DNA of 64,000 nt from Microglena sp. YARC (GCA_022414725.1 CM039463.1:84604620-84668619), one strand, 5' to 3'. Numbered from the stretch's first letter, positions 30,739 to 33,719 are shown. The notes: generated from the letters alone by a model not told the origin. Numbers and translations are program-made.

Positions 30739-31275
30739 TGGTTAAGAGCGCGTTGGTGAGCGGGCCTATACCTTCAACTACTTTCCGAAACTTTAATCTG
30801 TGTCTTTCTTTAACTGGTTGGAAACATGCTGTAGCACAACCTTATTATGGTGTGGCCAATACACTGGGCAAAACAGTACTAACGCCCTCACTATGACTAA
30901 CATGTTGAACACCCTCACTATGACTAACATGACTAATACCCTTACTATGACTAACATGACTAACACCCTCACTGTGACTAACATGACTAACACCCTCACT
31001 ATGACTAACATCACTAACACCCTCACTAAGACTAACATCACTAACACCCTCACTGTGGGTGTCCTCAATACACAGCTCAACAAAATGATGGACCTGGGTC
31101 GCATCGATGGTCGGACATGATGGGCAACGGCGGGGCGCGCTCCAGCCAGTCCAATACCGGAGAAAGCCCTGTGAAAGCCCATGCTCGCAGCTCAGTACCA
31201 GCACAAGTGCGCAGCACGGGGCCGACGCATGTGCGTAGCTCAGTACCAGCGACGCCTCCTACAGGCAACAGATAA
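420..31275 (+). CDS. Giant GAF plus TKL protein kinase gene, 18 exons, 5' end outside window
   Basis: This gene-level entry joins exons 420-535, 2473-2690, 4414-4598, 6074-6244, 11011-11088, 12147-12201, 12277-12338, 13126-13239, 14147-14296, 15943-16209, 19293-19490, 21675-21887, 23069-23255, 23951-23972, 26361-26426, 27731-27929, 29376-29535 and 31076-31275. All flanking dinucleotides are AG and GT, and every junction keeps one open frame of about 886 codons to a TAA stop. The first exons give a GAF-like domain (small-ligand or sensory fold); exons 4-9 give a second GAF-like region; exon 10 is a Gly/Ser-rich linker; exons 11-17 give a kinase domain with a Gly-rich loop, HCDIKPPNVL catalytic loop, DFG, APE and CW...RPTF motifs, as in tyrosine-kinase-like kinases. 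The product is probably a signalling Ser/Thr kinase; its ligand and substrate are unknown. Exons 6, 7 and 18 are the least certain. Confidence 0.8.
692..878 (+). mobile_element. tRNA-derived SINE, copy 1
   Basis: The head has a pol III A box (TGGCTCAATGG) and a B box with one extra T (GGTTTCGAATCCC). The D-stem GCTC/GAGC is intact, but no acceptor stem pairs. The body, with TGTCAACCGCCGTGGTAGCT and CACGCCCCACCAGGCGTTA, is shared with the reverse-strand copy at 29011-29194 and, for its tail, with 52018-52086. It is a SINE rather than a tRNA gene. No target duplication could be confirmed by eye. Confidence 0.65.
1273..1428. mobile_element. AGCAGCTTCTAGGCAGCT-type MITE, copy 1
   Basis: The left end AGCAGCTTCTAGGGAGCTC and the right end GAGCTGCCAAGAAGCTGCT are imperfect inverted repeats. 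The interior shares TGGCTGG and a CTGGAAGCTGACAC-like core with the other copies. Confidence 0.7.
1475..1648. mobile_element. AGCAGCTTCTAGGCAGCT-type MITE, copy 2
   Basis: The ends GCAGCAGCTTCTAGGCAGCT and CAGCTGCCTAGAAGCTGCTG form near-perfect inverted repeats. About 170 bp long. It lies close to copy 1 in the same orientation. Confidence 0.75.
1741..2472 (+). repeat. C-rich intron with two decayed copies of the exon 2 acceptor and 5' end
   Basis: The segments at about 1872-1944 and 2136-2206 repeat the exon 2 acceptor (CTTCCAG) and about 65 bases of its coding start, including GATTCTCARCATGC. Between them are CCCCTAACCCC-type repeats and long C runs (a C homopolymer at about 2259-2280). 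The true exon is the third and last copy. Confidence 0.85.
2473..2690 (+). CDS. Kinase gene exon 2: GAF domain core
   Basis: It lies between acceptor CTCCTCCAG and donor GTAGGT. It contributes IQVVSVDSQHALHVTTSGAG and EVVDWKHLAESL, matching the strand-loop-helix part of a GAF fold. The first base completes the Cys codon from exon 1, and the final C joins AG of exon 3 to make Gln. It is uninterrupted, unlike the copies around it. Confidence 0.8.
2691..3835 (+). repeat. G-rich intron with eight extra copies of the exon 2 donor end
   Basis: About 40 bases spanning the exon 2 end and donor (GAATCYTTACGTAGKTGTCA) recur at about 2850, 2942, 3047, 3192, 3349, 3451, 3668 and 3769 (one, near 2970, is diverged). 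They are separated by G homopolymers and a TG run. The donor is kept in most copies. Confidence 0.9.
3522..3593. mobile_element. Truncated left arm of the long-armed MITE
   Basis: These 72 bases match the left arm of the element at 3844-4134, then stop abruptly at a G run. The tandem duplication of the flanking donor repeat appears to have carried along only this arm. Confidence 0.7.
3844..4134. mobile_element. MITE variant with about 85-bp terminal inverted repeats
   Basis: The outer arm begins CTCAGCCATCTAGACACGCC at 3844 and its complement ends at 4134. The arms include the AGCAGCTTCTAGGCAGCT core plus about 60 further outer bases not seen in the shorter family members. The interior carries TTTCAATAATACTGGAACGA, also found in the copy at 43874. 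Confidence 0.8.
4225..4413 (+). repeat. 24-bp tandem array next to the exon 3 acceptor
   Basis: The unit AACACCAATTGCACCAACCT and variants repeat about six times. The first unit is preceded by a diverged copy of the exon 3 acceptor and start (CTTCTTGCAGTGCTGAAAGC at about 4255) and the last runs into the true acceptor. The array arose by duplication of the acceptor region. Confidence 0.8.
4414..4598 (+). CDS. Kinase gene exon 3: GAF C-terminal strands
   Basis: The exon runs from acceptor TTCTCGCAG to donor GTAAGT. It encodes LKALYAVPLKVKGQAIGILT, a classic last-strand GAF signature, then an extension with MTSRIKDTCIPKYMDM. Frame is kept from exon 2 and ends in phase 0. Confidence 0.8.
4599..5600 (+). 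repeat. Decaying copies of the exon 3 end and donor, grading into a 95-bp array
   Basis: A close copy of the exon 3 end (CAGCATGACCTCCCGGATCA to ATGGATATG with GTAAGT) lies at 4731-4790. It is followed by increasingly diverged units ending in ATGG(T/C)AAGTGCTG near 4955, 5127, 5234, 5330, 5426 and 5522. From about 5310 the units are about 95 bp long and very alike. In several the donor GT has become GC. Confidence 0.85.
5601..6073. other. C/T-rich intron filler
   Basis: This is pyrimidine-rich low-complexity sequence with CCCTCC, CACTTCC and similar units up to the exon 4 acceptor. The long Pro/Ser-rich open frame here is a composition artefact. Confidence 0.8.
6074..6244 (+). CDS. Kinase gene exon 4: start of second GAF-like region
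   Basis: The exon lies between CGTCTCAG and GTGAGC and has exactly 57 codons in phase 0. It encodes VQDLYEAPDLDSFVHYILTH and THTWFRIALA, an amphipathic helix and following strand. Frame and phase fit its neighbours. Confidence 0.75.
6245..7165 (+). repeat. CCCTGCC minisatellite enclosing a copy of the exon 4 end
   Basis: From 6245 to 6957 there are about twenty short units of CCCCTGCC, CTCTCTGCC and CTCCTCCTG type. At 6958-7034 a clear copy of the last 75 bases of exon 4 follows (CACCAGAACAGCACCCAC onward) with changes and no donor. More CCCTGCC repeats lie beyond. The long open frames on both strands are repeat artefacts. Confidence 0.85.
7276..7455. mobile_element. AGCAGCTTCTAGGCAGCT-type MITE, copy 3
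   Basis: Left end GGCTACACGTAGCAGCTTCT and right end GCTGCCTGGAAGCTGCCAAG are inverted repeats. The core GACCCAATGGCTGGCTCATG is shared with other copies. The element lies inside the intron after exon 4. Confidence 0.75.
7456..8360. other. Intron with AT and TG repeats
   Basis: Positions 7495-7600 repeat GTGTAGTGTATATATA. Positions 7980-8350 are rich in GTGTGTATG and related motifs. No exon was identified. Confidence 0.75.
8517..8834 (-). CDS. Unrecognised 105-codon open frame, antisense in intron
   Basis: The frame has a balanced, acidic composition (for example ASDMSENELSSDFYQEEDEV) unlike the repeat-derived frames nearby. I do not recognise the family. It could be a piece of another gene carried in by a mobile element or a small nested gene. 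There is no splice or promoter evidence. Confidence 0.25.
   Translation of the reverse strand: MQDGSSAAPIASTSSVVTFPGDIKQRGKGRSFIVTLNIGGEVQPGLKSLVPASSRVELEGFDASDMSENELSSDFYQEEDEVFETSKLSEDDWHEVLPEDSYWVL
9033..9310. repeat. Direct repeat pair of about 115 bp
   Basis: The segments at about 9034-9145 and 9197-9310 are nearly identical (CCATGGGAATCTATGTTAAT to GTAAGCCTTAGA). A triple GATACGAAAGCGAAT repeat lies just upstream at 8943-8985. Confidence 0.8.
9351..9526. mobile_element. AGCAGCTTCTAGGCAGCT-type MITE, copy 4
   Basis: The ends GGGGCTACTCTCAGTAGCTT and GAAGCTGCTATGGGTAACCC are inverted repeats. The core CAGCTTTCAGACGCACTAGC is shared with the copy at 17864. Confidence 0.75.
9600..11010 (+). 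repeat. CTCTGCAGCTGAATT array and C-rich tracts before exon 5
   Basis: A unit of about 60 bp (ACTCCACTCTGCAGCTGAAT plus CCCTAAA-like sequence) repeats about six times at 9620-9930. Longer copies with GCGACTGGAGCTGG and AAGAAGTCAAGTGGG recur at about 9905, 10366 and 10911. Long C runs occupy 10450-10610. The stretch leads into the exon 5 acceptor. Confidence 0.8.
11011..11088 (+). CDS. Kinase gene exon 5
   Basis: The exon runs from acceptor GAAGTCCAG to donor GTGAGC, 26 codons in phase 0. It encodes AAGGIMRSYAPLKGSIMKVS. It matches the pattern of a GAF mid-domain strand pair and is duplicated downstream. Confidence 0.65.
11089..11600 (+). repeat. Copies of the exon 5 donor and a 50-bp array
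   Basis: GGCAGCAGGTGAGCATG recurs at about 11171 and 11256 with G-rich spacers. A diverged copy of the exon body (ATCATGCCATCAAATGCTCC to CATCCAAAAC) lies at about 11357-11424. It is followed by three copies of a 50-bp unit containing CAACCCGGTTGTTTACTGGA. Confidence 0.85.
11601..12146. other. Intron sequence without recognisable feature
   Basis: This is AT-rich, mixed sequence. I see no exon that I can support before the acceptor at 12146. Confidence 0.6.
12147..12201 (+). CDS. Kinase gene exon 6 (tentative)
   Basis: The proposed exon lies between acceptor ATCATGCAG and donor GTGAAT. It encodes CQVPLTNQDLGGLETVAI, like the 'FTxxDLxxLxxxA' helix before the last GAF helix. It starts in phase 0 and leaves one base, which exon 7 completes. 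Support is by motif and phase only. Confidence 0.45.
12277..12338 (+). CDS. Kinase gene exon 7 (tentative)
   Basis: The proposed exon lies between acceptor ATTCGCAG and the weak donor GTACCC. It encodes DRDILYCLSKLKSLLPDLLL, a helical linker that leads into VIIPDLQKLL of exon 8 in frame. Without exons 6 and 7 the flanking exons would still join in frame, so this pair could be optional or wrong. Confidence 0.4.
12465..12760. repeat. ATC/CACCATCAT microsatellite
   Basis: Interrupted trinucleotide repeats of ATC, CAC and TCATA type fill this intron segment. Confidence 0.95.
12790..12870 (+). repeat. Copy of the exon 8 acceptor and first half
   Basis: After TCTGCAG the sequence encodes VLIPTFQKLLNKSGRMSHDL in frame, closely matching exon 8 (VIIPDLQKLLNQSGRVSHDL). 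It then diverges into AT-rich repeats without a donor, so it looks like a decayed partial exon copy. Confidence 0.8.
13126..13239 (+). CDS. Kinase gene exon 8
   Basis: The exon runs from CTGTCTAG to GTAAGG, 38 codons in phase 0. It encodes VIIPDLQKLLNQSGRVSHDL and ends KPPTSVLVFPLR, the entry strand of a GAF C-terminal sheet. Confidence 0.8.
13240..13980 (+). repeat. Six extra copies of the exon 8 donor junction
   Basis: CTGGTCTTCCCTCYCAGGGT and about 40 following intron bases recur at about 13330, 13442, 13551, 13676, 13808 and 13924. They are separated by G- and GGT-rich spacers, including a 27-base G run near 13770. Most copies keep the GGGTA donor context. Confidence 0.9.
14015..14130. 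repeat. AACTC/AACTG pentamer repeat
   Basis: Short AACTCAACTGAACTC-type units lie just before the exon 9 acceptor. Confidence 0.9.
14147..14296 (+). CDS. Kinase gene exon 9: end of second GAF domain
   Basis: The exon runs from TTATCCCAG to GTAAGA, 50 codons in phase 0. VKQNVYGALYCMSSVRSDFA after LVFPLR of exon 8 is a strong GAF signature (strand-turn-strand followed by a helix), ending NTKLKDEYE. Confidence 0.85.
14297..15600 (+). repeat. Eight extra copies of the exon 9 end in two array types
   Basis: First come units of about 195 bp, with exon-9-end copies at about 14446-14490, 14640-14685 and 15042-15087. Then come units of about 99 bp at roughly 15140, 15238, 15338, 15437 and 15536. Each carries CACATCCTGCATCTC, ACCAAGC and usually a GTAAG donor. 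Several encode the same peptide in frame. Confidence 0.9.
14690..14899 (+). mobile_element. Hairpin-ended 210-bp element, copy A
   Basis: It starts AAGTTCTATGCAGCGTCGC. A perfect hairpin AGCGTCGC-CT-GCGACGCT lies near the 5' end, and GGGGGCTCCC...GGGGGGGCTCCGCC lies at the 3' end. Related copies are at 16717-16912 and, reversed, 26938-27142. It interrupts a copy of the exon 9 repeat exactly at the donor, so it inserted after that duplication. Confidence 0.75.
15660..15942. repeat. CA repeats with a copy of the exon 10 acceptor
   Basis: Two C-run/CA tracts lie here. Between them, at about 15730-15775, CTCCCTTGAACAG followed by ACTATCTAGATGAGATCC resembles the true exon 10 acceptor and start at 15930-15960. 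Confidence 0.8.
15943..16209 (+). CDS. Kinase gene exon 10: Gly/Ser-rich linker
   Basis: The exon runs from CTTGAGCAG to GTGAGC, 89 codons in phase 0. The protein is rich in Gly, Ser and Met (SGNMTGGSGIFQSGMLGSGV), then has a helix LVSGLTEKLNEKRIRSAMEF. It links the GAF region to the kinase domain. Confidence 0.75.
16230..16575 (+). repeat. Two large copies of the 3' half of exon 10
   Basis: Copy one (about 16236-16386) and copy two (about 16424-16568) repeat some 140 coding bases of exon 10. Both are preceded by a T-rich tract ending TTTTTAGCATG, a plausible acceptor, and followed by GTGAGC or GTTAGT. Splicing from exon 10 at that acceptor would not keep frame. Confidence 0.9.
16717..16912 (+). 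mobile_element. Hairpin-ended 210-bp element, copy B
   Basis: It has the same start AAGTTCTATGCAGCGTCGC and a perfect hairpin AGCGTCGC-TA-GCGACGCT, then GCGAGTTAGTTACGAGA and the 3' GGGCTCCCGCCCCCTTGAAG motif. The GAGTTGGTGTGGAGAG bases occur on both sides of it, which may be a duplicated flank. Confidence 0.75.
17195..17245. repeat. Dispersed TTACAGTCCAGGGG repeat
   Basis: TTACAGTCCAGGGG(T)AG, then CCAAATAGGCTAAAGG and ACT(T/C)G(C/T)CCAACC, also occurs near 4860, 5055, 18361, 29585, 29655, 31665 and 61150. It is a short interspersed sequence of unknown nature seen in introns and between genes. Confidence 0.75.
17864..18039. mobile_element. AGCAGCTTCTAGGCAGCT-type MITE, copy 5
   Basis: The ends GGGGGCTACACATGGCAGCT and AGCTGCTACGCGTAGCCCC are inverted repeats about 28 bp long. 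The core GTCAGCTTCCAGACGCACTA is typical of the family. Confidence 0.8.
18181..18361 (+). mobile_element. AGGGTA-TTCAAA element, copy 1
   Basis: About 180 bp bounded by AGGGTTATTCAAA and TTTGAAGTACCCT, imperfect 13-bp inverted repeats. The interior is rich in GCGC (TTCAAGTGCGCTAAAGCGCT). A second copy in the opposite orientation is at 32450-32642. Confidence 0.75.
18560..19290. repeat. Diverged tandem array with repeated ACACGTGGTTG
   Basis: Units of roughly 35-60 bp combine AACACGTGGTTGTATG with TTGTATGTTGATCTA. The CACGTG core recurs at least eight times. It fills the intron before exon 11. Confidence 0.85.
19293..19490 (+). CDS. Kinase gene exon 11: kinase N-lobe
   Basis: The exon runs from AACTGTAG to GTGAGC, 66 codons in phase 0. 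It encodes the Gly-rich loop (DEGGFAKVFRGLYRG), the beta-3 Lys in VVGIKVV, the alpha-C helix with AHEIAIL and HPNVIQ. The second Gly of GxGxxG is shifted (EGGFAK), but the fold is otherwise canonical. Confidence 0.9.
19667..19801 (+). pseudogene. Decayed copy of exon 11 with an in-frame stop
   Basis: It repeats about 130 bases from AGAGGCTTGGTGGTGGGC to GTGATCCAG plus GTGAGCTA. The ATG of MDMKNAH is replaced so that CTG TAG ends the frame. It still has a donor and is preceded by ACACCAG. Confidence 0.85.
19802..21674 (+). repeat. Array of nine copies of the exon 12 acceptor region, CA-rich
   Basis: Copies of CCCCAGGCCTACATCTGC and following coding-like bases lie at about 20432, 20578, 20746, 20909, 21073, 21233, 21379 and 21523, with a more diverged one near 19820. 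The outer units (about 165 bp) contain CA/CATA repeats and GCCCATGACATGAACTAAC; the inner three (about 145 bp) retain up to 80 bases of exon 12. The long Thr/His frames here are CA artefacts. Confidence 0.9.
21675..21887 (+). CDS. Kinase gene exon 12: hinge region
   Basis: The exon runs from GTGCCCCAG to GTAATG, 71 codons in phase 0. It encodes AYVCMTDVPVYDLI, an insert ending YKYLQSNSDKVCHIE, then the hinge VLEYCDLGNLSTAV. This fits kinase strands 4-5 and the hinge. Confidence 0.85.
21888..22500 (+). repeat. Three copies of the exon 12 donor end with G runs
   Basis: CTTCATGGACTCACCTGGAC followed by AGGTAATAAAGATAG recurs at about 22040 and 22225, and a shortened form at about 22452. Each is followed by TATTTCAGCAACATGGGGG and G homopolymers. 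Confidence 0.85.
22550..22700. repeat. ATC/GTC microsatellite
   Basis: TCATCATCATC with CGTCGTC interruptions, then CCCATCCCATC units. Confidence 0.95.
22700..23068 (+). repeat. About 60-bp units joining CCCTAAACCC motifs to the exon 13 acceptor
   Basis: Units containing AACCCTAAACCCAT, CCATCCTTCAGGGGCGC and TTCGATCCAACC occur at about 22833, 22893, 22953 and 23013, then the true acceptor at 23068. Each unit carries the acceptor and the first 20-25 bases of exon 13. The CCCTAAA motifs are plant-telomere-like but lie inside the gene. Confidence 0.9.
23069..23255 (+). CDS. Kinase gene exon 13: helix E and start of catalytic loop
   Basis: The exon runs from ATCCTTCAG to GTGAGT. It encodes a charged linker (LSPLKEKDKDKNEGG) and LLITLIEIASALAEMHRMGI then VHC. 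The final G joins exon 14 to make the catalytic Asp codon. Confidence 0.85.
23256..23470 (+). repeat. Two copies of the exon 13 3' end
   Basis: A near-exact copy (about 23282-23360, ending GTGCATTGCGGTGGGT) and a diverged one (about 23380-23436) repeat the helix E coding sequence. The first could encode the same peptide in frame and keeps a donor. Confidence 0.9.
23565..23950 (+). repeat. Two decoy copies of the exon 14 acceptor and micro-exon
   Basis: GAAGAATCTGAT(C/T)GCA, a T/C-rich tract and an acceptor-like end lie at about 23574-23645 (TTGCGGATATCAAGCCTCAC) and 23819-23887 (CGCAGTTTTTAAGCCTCCCA). Both continue AACGTGCTGCCCTGCA instead of the GTGAGT donor. Confidence 0.85.
23951..23972 (+). 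CDS. Kinase gene exon 14: 22-nt micro-exon of the catalytic loop
   Basis: Between TGCTCGCAG and GTGAGT, 22 bases encode most of DIKPPNVL, so the catalytic Asp, the Lys and the metal-binding Asn depend on this exon. With exon 13 it gives HCDIKPPNVL, the kinase HRDxxxxN motif with Cys for Arg. Confidence 0.8.
24090..25150 (+). repeat. Copies of the exon 14 donor side and TAGTAG-rich arrays
   Basis: AACGTGCTGTGAGTATTTCA with AGAGTCCAGGAGA recurs at 24107 and, diverged, near 24932 and 25073. From 24150 to 24845, AGTAGTAGAGAAAGGAGTA and ATAGCATAG units repeat many times. The Leu/Tyr-rich reverse frames here are artefacts. Confidence 0.85.
25280..25620. repeat. G run and AACAACCTCAAACA repeats
   Basis: A G homopolymer of about 22 bases starts at 25285. 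From 25420 to 25610, AATCAACAACCTCAAACAA units repeat. Confidence 0.9.
25625..26335. repeat. 49-bp tandem array, about 13 copies
   Basis: The unit contains CTACACCATCTGGTTTCTAG and CACCACTTTTGTAGCACTCA. Copies from 25748 onward are nearly identical and directly abut, with older diverged units at 25625-25747. The array ends about 25 bases before the exon 15 acceptor. Confidence 0.95.
26361..26426 (+). CDS. Kinase gene exon 15: DFG segment
   Basis: The exon runs from GTCCCTGTAG to GTGTGA. One base completes the Leu codon from exon 14; it then encodes LKSSNTDPRGFIAKVSDFGL and leaves AG for exon 16. It contains the magnesium-binding DFG. Confidence 0.85.
26427..26800 (+). repeat. Copy of the exon 15 donor and a 40-bp array
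   Basis: CTCGGACTTCGGGTTGGGAA followed by GGTGTGATTGATTTGG at about 26456 repeats the exon 15 end. Then GATGTGATTGGTTAGGTTTA plus CATTACGTTGGTTGTGTAT repeats about five times to 26760. Confidence 0.9.
26800..27730 (+). repeat. Copies of the exon 16 acceptor and 5' end
   Basis: GTTGAGGA(C/T)G(A/G)TGA with acceptor-like TGCAG or TGTAG recurs at about 27303, 27398 and 27545 before the true exon at 27731. The third copy extends about 90 bases into the exon (AACAGCTGTGGCACGGTGCC). A more distant piece (CCCTACGTTGTCACTGAAGC) lies at about 26817. ATG/ATC microsatellites separate them. Confidence 0.85.
26938..27142 (-). mobile_element. Hairpin-ended 210-bp element, copy C
   Basis: Read on the reverse strand it matches copies A and B from AGTCCTATGCAGCGACGC to GAGGGGGCTCCGCC, including GCGAGTTAGTTACGCGACCG. 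The 5' hairpin is degraded in this copy. Confidence 0.75.
27731..27929 (+). CDS. Kinase gene exon 16: activation loop and APE segment
   Basis: The exon runs from GTACGCAG to GTAATT. The first base completes Arg; then come VEDDETAAYFPF, CGTVPYVAPEAL (the APE motif), VDVYAYGIMMWEIYT and KKPFSKM. This is TKL kinase subdomains VIII to X. Confidence 0.9.
27945..28135. repeat. CA/ACACAA repeat
   Basis: Dinucleotide CA with ACACGACAC interruptions directly follows exon 16. Confidence 0.95.
28136..28945 (+). repeat. Four decayed copies of exon 17
   Basis: Exon-17-like sequence occurs at about 28136, 28434, 28614 and 28794; the last three include CGCACGA(C/A)GCAGGTTGTGA, the true acceptor context. 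GGGCTGCGCCCGGTTCTCTT parallels GGGCTGCGTCCGATTTTCCC of the exon. CCCTAAACCCTAAA motifs sit inside several copies where the exon reading frame has been lost. Confidence 0.9.
29011..29194 (-). mobile_element. tRNA-derived SINE, copy 2
   Basis: On the reverse strand the head carries A box TGGTCTAGTGG and a perfect B box GGTTCGACTCC in a GGGGG/CCCCC T-arm, and a D-stem GGTC/GACC. The acceptor stem does not pair, so it is not a functional tRNA gene. The body (GTTGTCAACCGCGATGGTAG to CACGCCCCACCAGGCGTTA) matches copy 1. TTCAGT lies on both sides of the head. It has inserted between the decayed copies and true exon 17. Confidence 0.65.
29376..29535 (+). CDS. Kinase gene exon 17: C-lobe end
   Basis: The exon runs from GACGCAG to GTAATA. 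It encodes VVRNGLRPIFPTNAPEDYAK, then AESCWSAAPESRPTF, the subdomain XI signature with the conserved Arg, and AQLNRMMDAQLAV. One base is left for exon 18. Confidence 0.85.
29536..31075. other. Last intron: dispersed repeats, T-rich tract and a 27-bp array
   Basis: TTACAGTCCAGGGG-type repeats lie near 29590 and 29655. TTTAGTTCTGGTTTTTATT repeats occupy 30215-30340, and a CA run lies near 30700. Units of about 27 bp (ACCCTCACTATGACTAACAT) repeat from 30885 to 31055. Confidence 0.75.
31076..31275 (+). CDS. Kinase gene exon 18: C-terminal tail (tentative)
   Basis: It follows AATACACAG and stays open for 65 codons in the phase demanded by exon 17, ending TAA at 31273. The tail is Ser/Pro/Arg-rich with repeated HVRSSVPA-like units. 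A caution: CAGCTCAACAAAATGATGGA at 31073 also resembles the exon 17 sequence for QLNRMMD in another frame, so this may be a partial exon 17 copy and the true end could differ. Confidence 0.45.
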
Positions 31276-31540
31276 TTTGAACACACACACACACACACAT
31301 AGCACCGCCTCCCCCCCTCCACCCATCTAGCCCCCCCCCCCACCACACACAACACACACACCGGCGCATGTGCGTAGCTCAGTACCAGCGACGCCTCCTA
31401 CAGGCAACAGATAATGTGAACACACACATACACATACCACCACCTCCCCCCCTCCACCCATCTAGCTCCCCTCCACCGGCGCATGTGCGTAGCTCAGTAC
31501 CAGCGACGCCGCCAACAGGCAACAGATAATTTGAAGCATC
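31276..31540 (+). repeat. Two extra copies of the coding end and stop codon
   Basis: CGCATGTGCGTAGCTCAGTA to GGCAACAGATAAT recurs at about 31364-31415 and 31480-31533, separated by CA runs and C-rich tracts. The terminal coding units were tandemly copied together with the stop codon. Confidence 0.9.
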
Positions 31541-33443
31541 TGTCTTGGCCCATGCACAGATGTGGAACTGAGAAAGAATGTAGGACACGCCACGCCATCT
31601 GCTCGAGATGCTGTAGATGTTAGAGTGTTGTGTTTACTAAGTGGTTTGTCTGATTTTATGTATGTTACAGTCCAGGGGTAGGCCAAATAGGCTGAAGGGC
31701 TAAAGGGCTGTTAATGTTTATGTGCTTATGTGTGAGAGAGGGGGGAGCAAGATATTAGAGGGCTGTGTTTACTAAGTGGTGTTTATGTGTGTGTTTGTGT
31801 GAGAGAGTGGGGAGCAAGATGTTAGTGTTGTTTTTACAAAGTGGTGTTTATGTGTGTGTTTGTGTGAGAGAGTGTGTGGCTCACAGGAGTTTGAGTGTTG
31901 ATGGCAGTGTTTTTGTTTTCGACGGCACGTCTCCAACTTGTAGCTGCATGGCGACGCATGGGTCTGGCTAAACTATTTGGACCTGCCCCCCCGGACCCCC
32001 GCCCCCCTGGACCCCCCCCTCCCCCAGGGCTTTTCGCTCTGTGGGGTTCGGGGGGGTATTACGTCGCACTGGGGACGCACGGTTTGCAACGCATCGCAAA
32101 AACAAGTGGTAGGTGGCTGATGGAATAACACTGCCACAGGCATGAAGACTGGATAGGAGAGATAAACTCGGACAGGTTACAAGTTGCAGGCTTGACTACA
32201 TCAAGCCTCCGGAGGCATCCACGATGCTTCCTGATCAGGTTCCGGGCTTAGAACTGCGGCACTTACACGCCTCAGTTGTGAGACTGACCTACGGCCAGCT
32301 AGTTCTGACAGTGGCTGTGGAGCGGAGCAAGACCGCAGCTAGCTCACTACCTCCCCGCCATGCCATGCCACCTACCAGCCATTGGTTTGATTTAATCACA
32401 TGGGTTGGTGGGAGGAGAGTCTAAGCCTTGTAACTTGCATCTCCACTTCAGGGTACTTCAAATGGCCAAATTGGCCAGCGCTTTAGCGCACTTGAAAACA
32501 AAAAAACTGCGCTTTGTAGTGCAAAAAGCGCAAAAATTGCTCGCTGCGCCCACAGGGGGTTGCAAAAAACTGCGCTTAGAGCGCAGAGGGGGTCAGAAAT
32601 TCAGTGCTCAAAAGCACAAAAGCGCGCGCTTTGAATTACCCTGCTCCACTTACCCGAGCAAGAGTTAAAGTCAGGAGCTTGATAAGCACTTTGTTAAGCC
32701 ATTGCGGGACAATAACTGTATATAAAGTCAGGAGCTTGATACGCACTTTGATAAGCCATTGCGGGACAATAACTGAATATGAAGTCAGGAGCTTGATAAG
32801 CACCATGATAAGCTATTGCGGCACCATGATAACTCAACAGCCTTCAGACTGATCACCATGTGTGGGCAGAGTAATCATGGACCACAACACGCTACACGCT
32901 CCTGAGTACGGAATGCAGTCACATGGGTAGTACAGGCAGAAATACACTATGCTCCTGAGAGCAGAATGCAATCACATGGGTAGCACAACTACAACGCGCT
33001 ACATGCTCCTGTGAGCGGAATGCAATCATATGGGTAGTACAAGCAGAAATGCACCATGCTTCTGAGAGAAGAATGCAATCACATGCATGGGCAGTACAAG
33101 CACAACTACACCAGATCCTGCGTACAGAATGTAATCATACATGTGGCAGGGTTAAACAGGGTTAATGCTTTGTATAGATAATGATGATGATTGATACAGT
33201 TTCCTTGTGCCCTACTGGCCCCCAAATGTGCCCGCGGCTTGGTGGAATGTGCACGTGCACTAATAATGTTCAGAAGTCCGCCTTGATTATAGTATCATTA
33301 GTGCAGGTGCACCTGTGGCTCCGAGAATTTCGTTACCAACTCCCAATGAGGAGGGACCTCAACCTCGGTGCAGCACCCCTACTATTGGGAGCAGCGGAGT
33401 GCTGAGTTAGAAGGGGGGGCTGGCAGCGGTTGGGTGGTGTGGT

Positions 33444-33477
<34 letters not shown>
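31541..33477. other. Gene-poor interval with tandem repeats
   Basis: A TTACAGTCCAGGGG repeat lies near 31665. GTGTTTATGTGTGTGTTTGTG units lie at 31770-31875. Three copies of a 57-bp unit (AAGTCAGGAGCTTGATAAGC) lie at 32667-32830, and four 62-bp units (GGAATGCARTCACATGGGTA) at 32905-33130. A G run of about 33 bases ends the interval. I see no gene here. Confidence 0.75.
32450..32642 (-). mobile_element. AGGGTA-TTCAAA element, copy 2
   Basis: Bounded by AGGGTACTTCAAA and TTTGAATTACCCT, it is the reverse complement of the 18181-18361 family (AGCGCTTTAGCGCACTTGAA inside). Confidence 0.75.
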
Positions 33478-33479
<2 letters not shown>

Positions 33480-33643
33480 ACAGCAGCTTCCTGCCAGCCC
33501 CATTAGCCGGCGGCCGGGACAAACCCAGAGCTTTGAGCTGCATTGGAATGCCTGTCATGTCGGCTTTTATTCACACTAGCTAGCTTCAGGTTTGGCCCAA
33601 GTACAGGGAGAGGGAGCTGCCTAGAAACTGCTACGTGTAGCCC
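33478..33643. mobile_element. AGCAGCTTCTAGGCAGCT-type MITE, copy 6
   Basis: The left end TACAGCAGCTTCCTGCCAGC abuts a long G run; the right end is GAGCTGCCTAGAAACTGCTA then CGTGTAGCCC. The core GCTTTGAGCTGCATTGGAAT is shared with copies at 9351 and 17864. Confidence 0.75.
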
Positions 33644-33719
33644 AAAAGATAAACAGTAGGTATTGCATGAAAGATTGTGCCATGGTCCCTTGGTTACTGG
33701 GGTGCTATTGTTGTTTTGT

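Noticed and set aside
30793..31204. Val/Leu-rich frames antisense to the end of the kinase gene
   Set aside because: They derive from the 27-bp CTCACTATGACTAACAT array.
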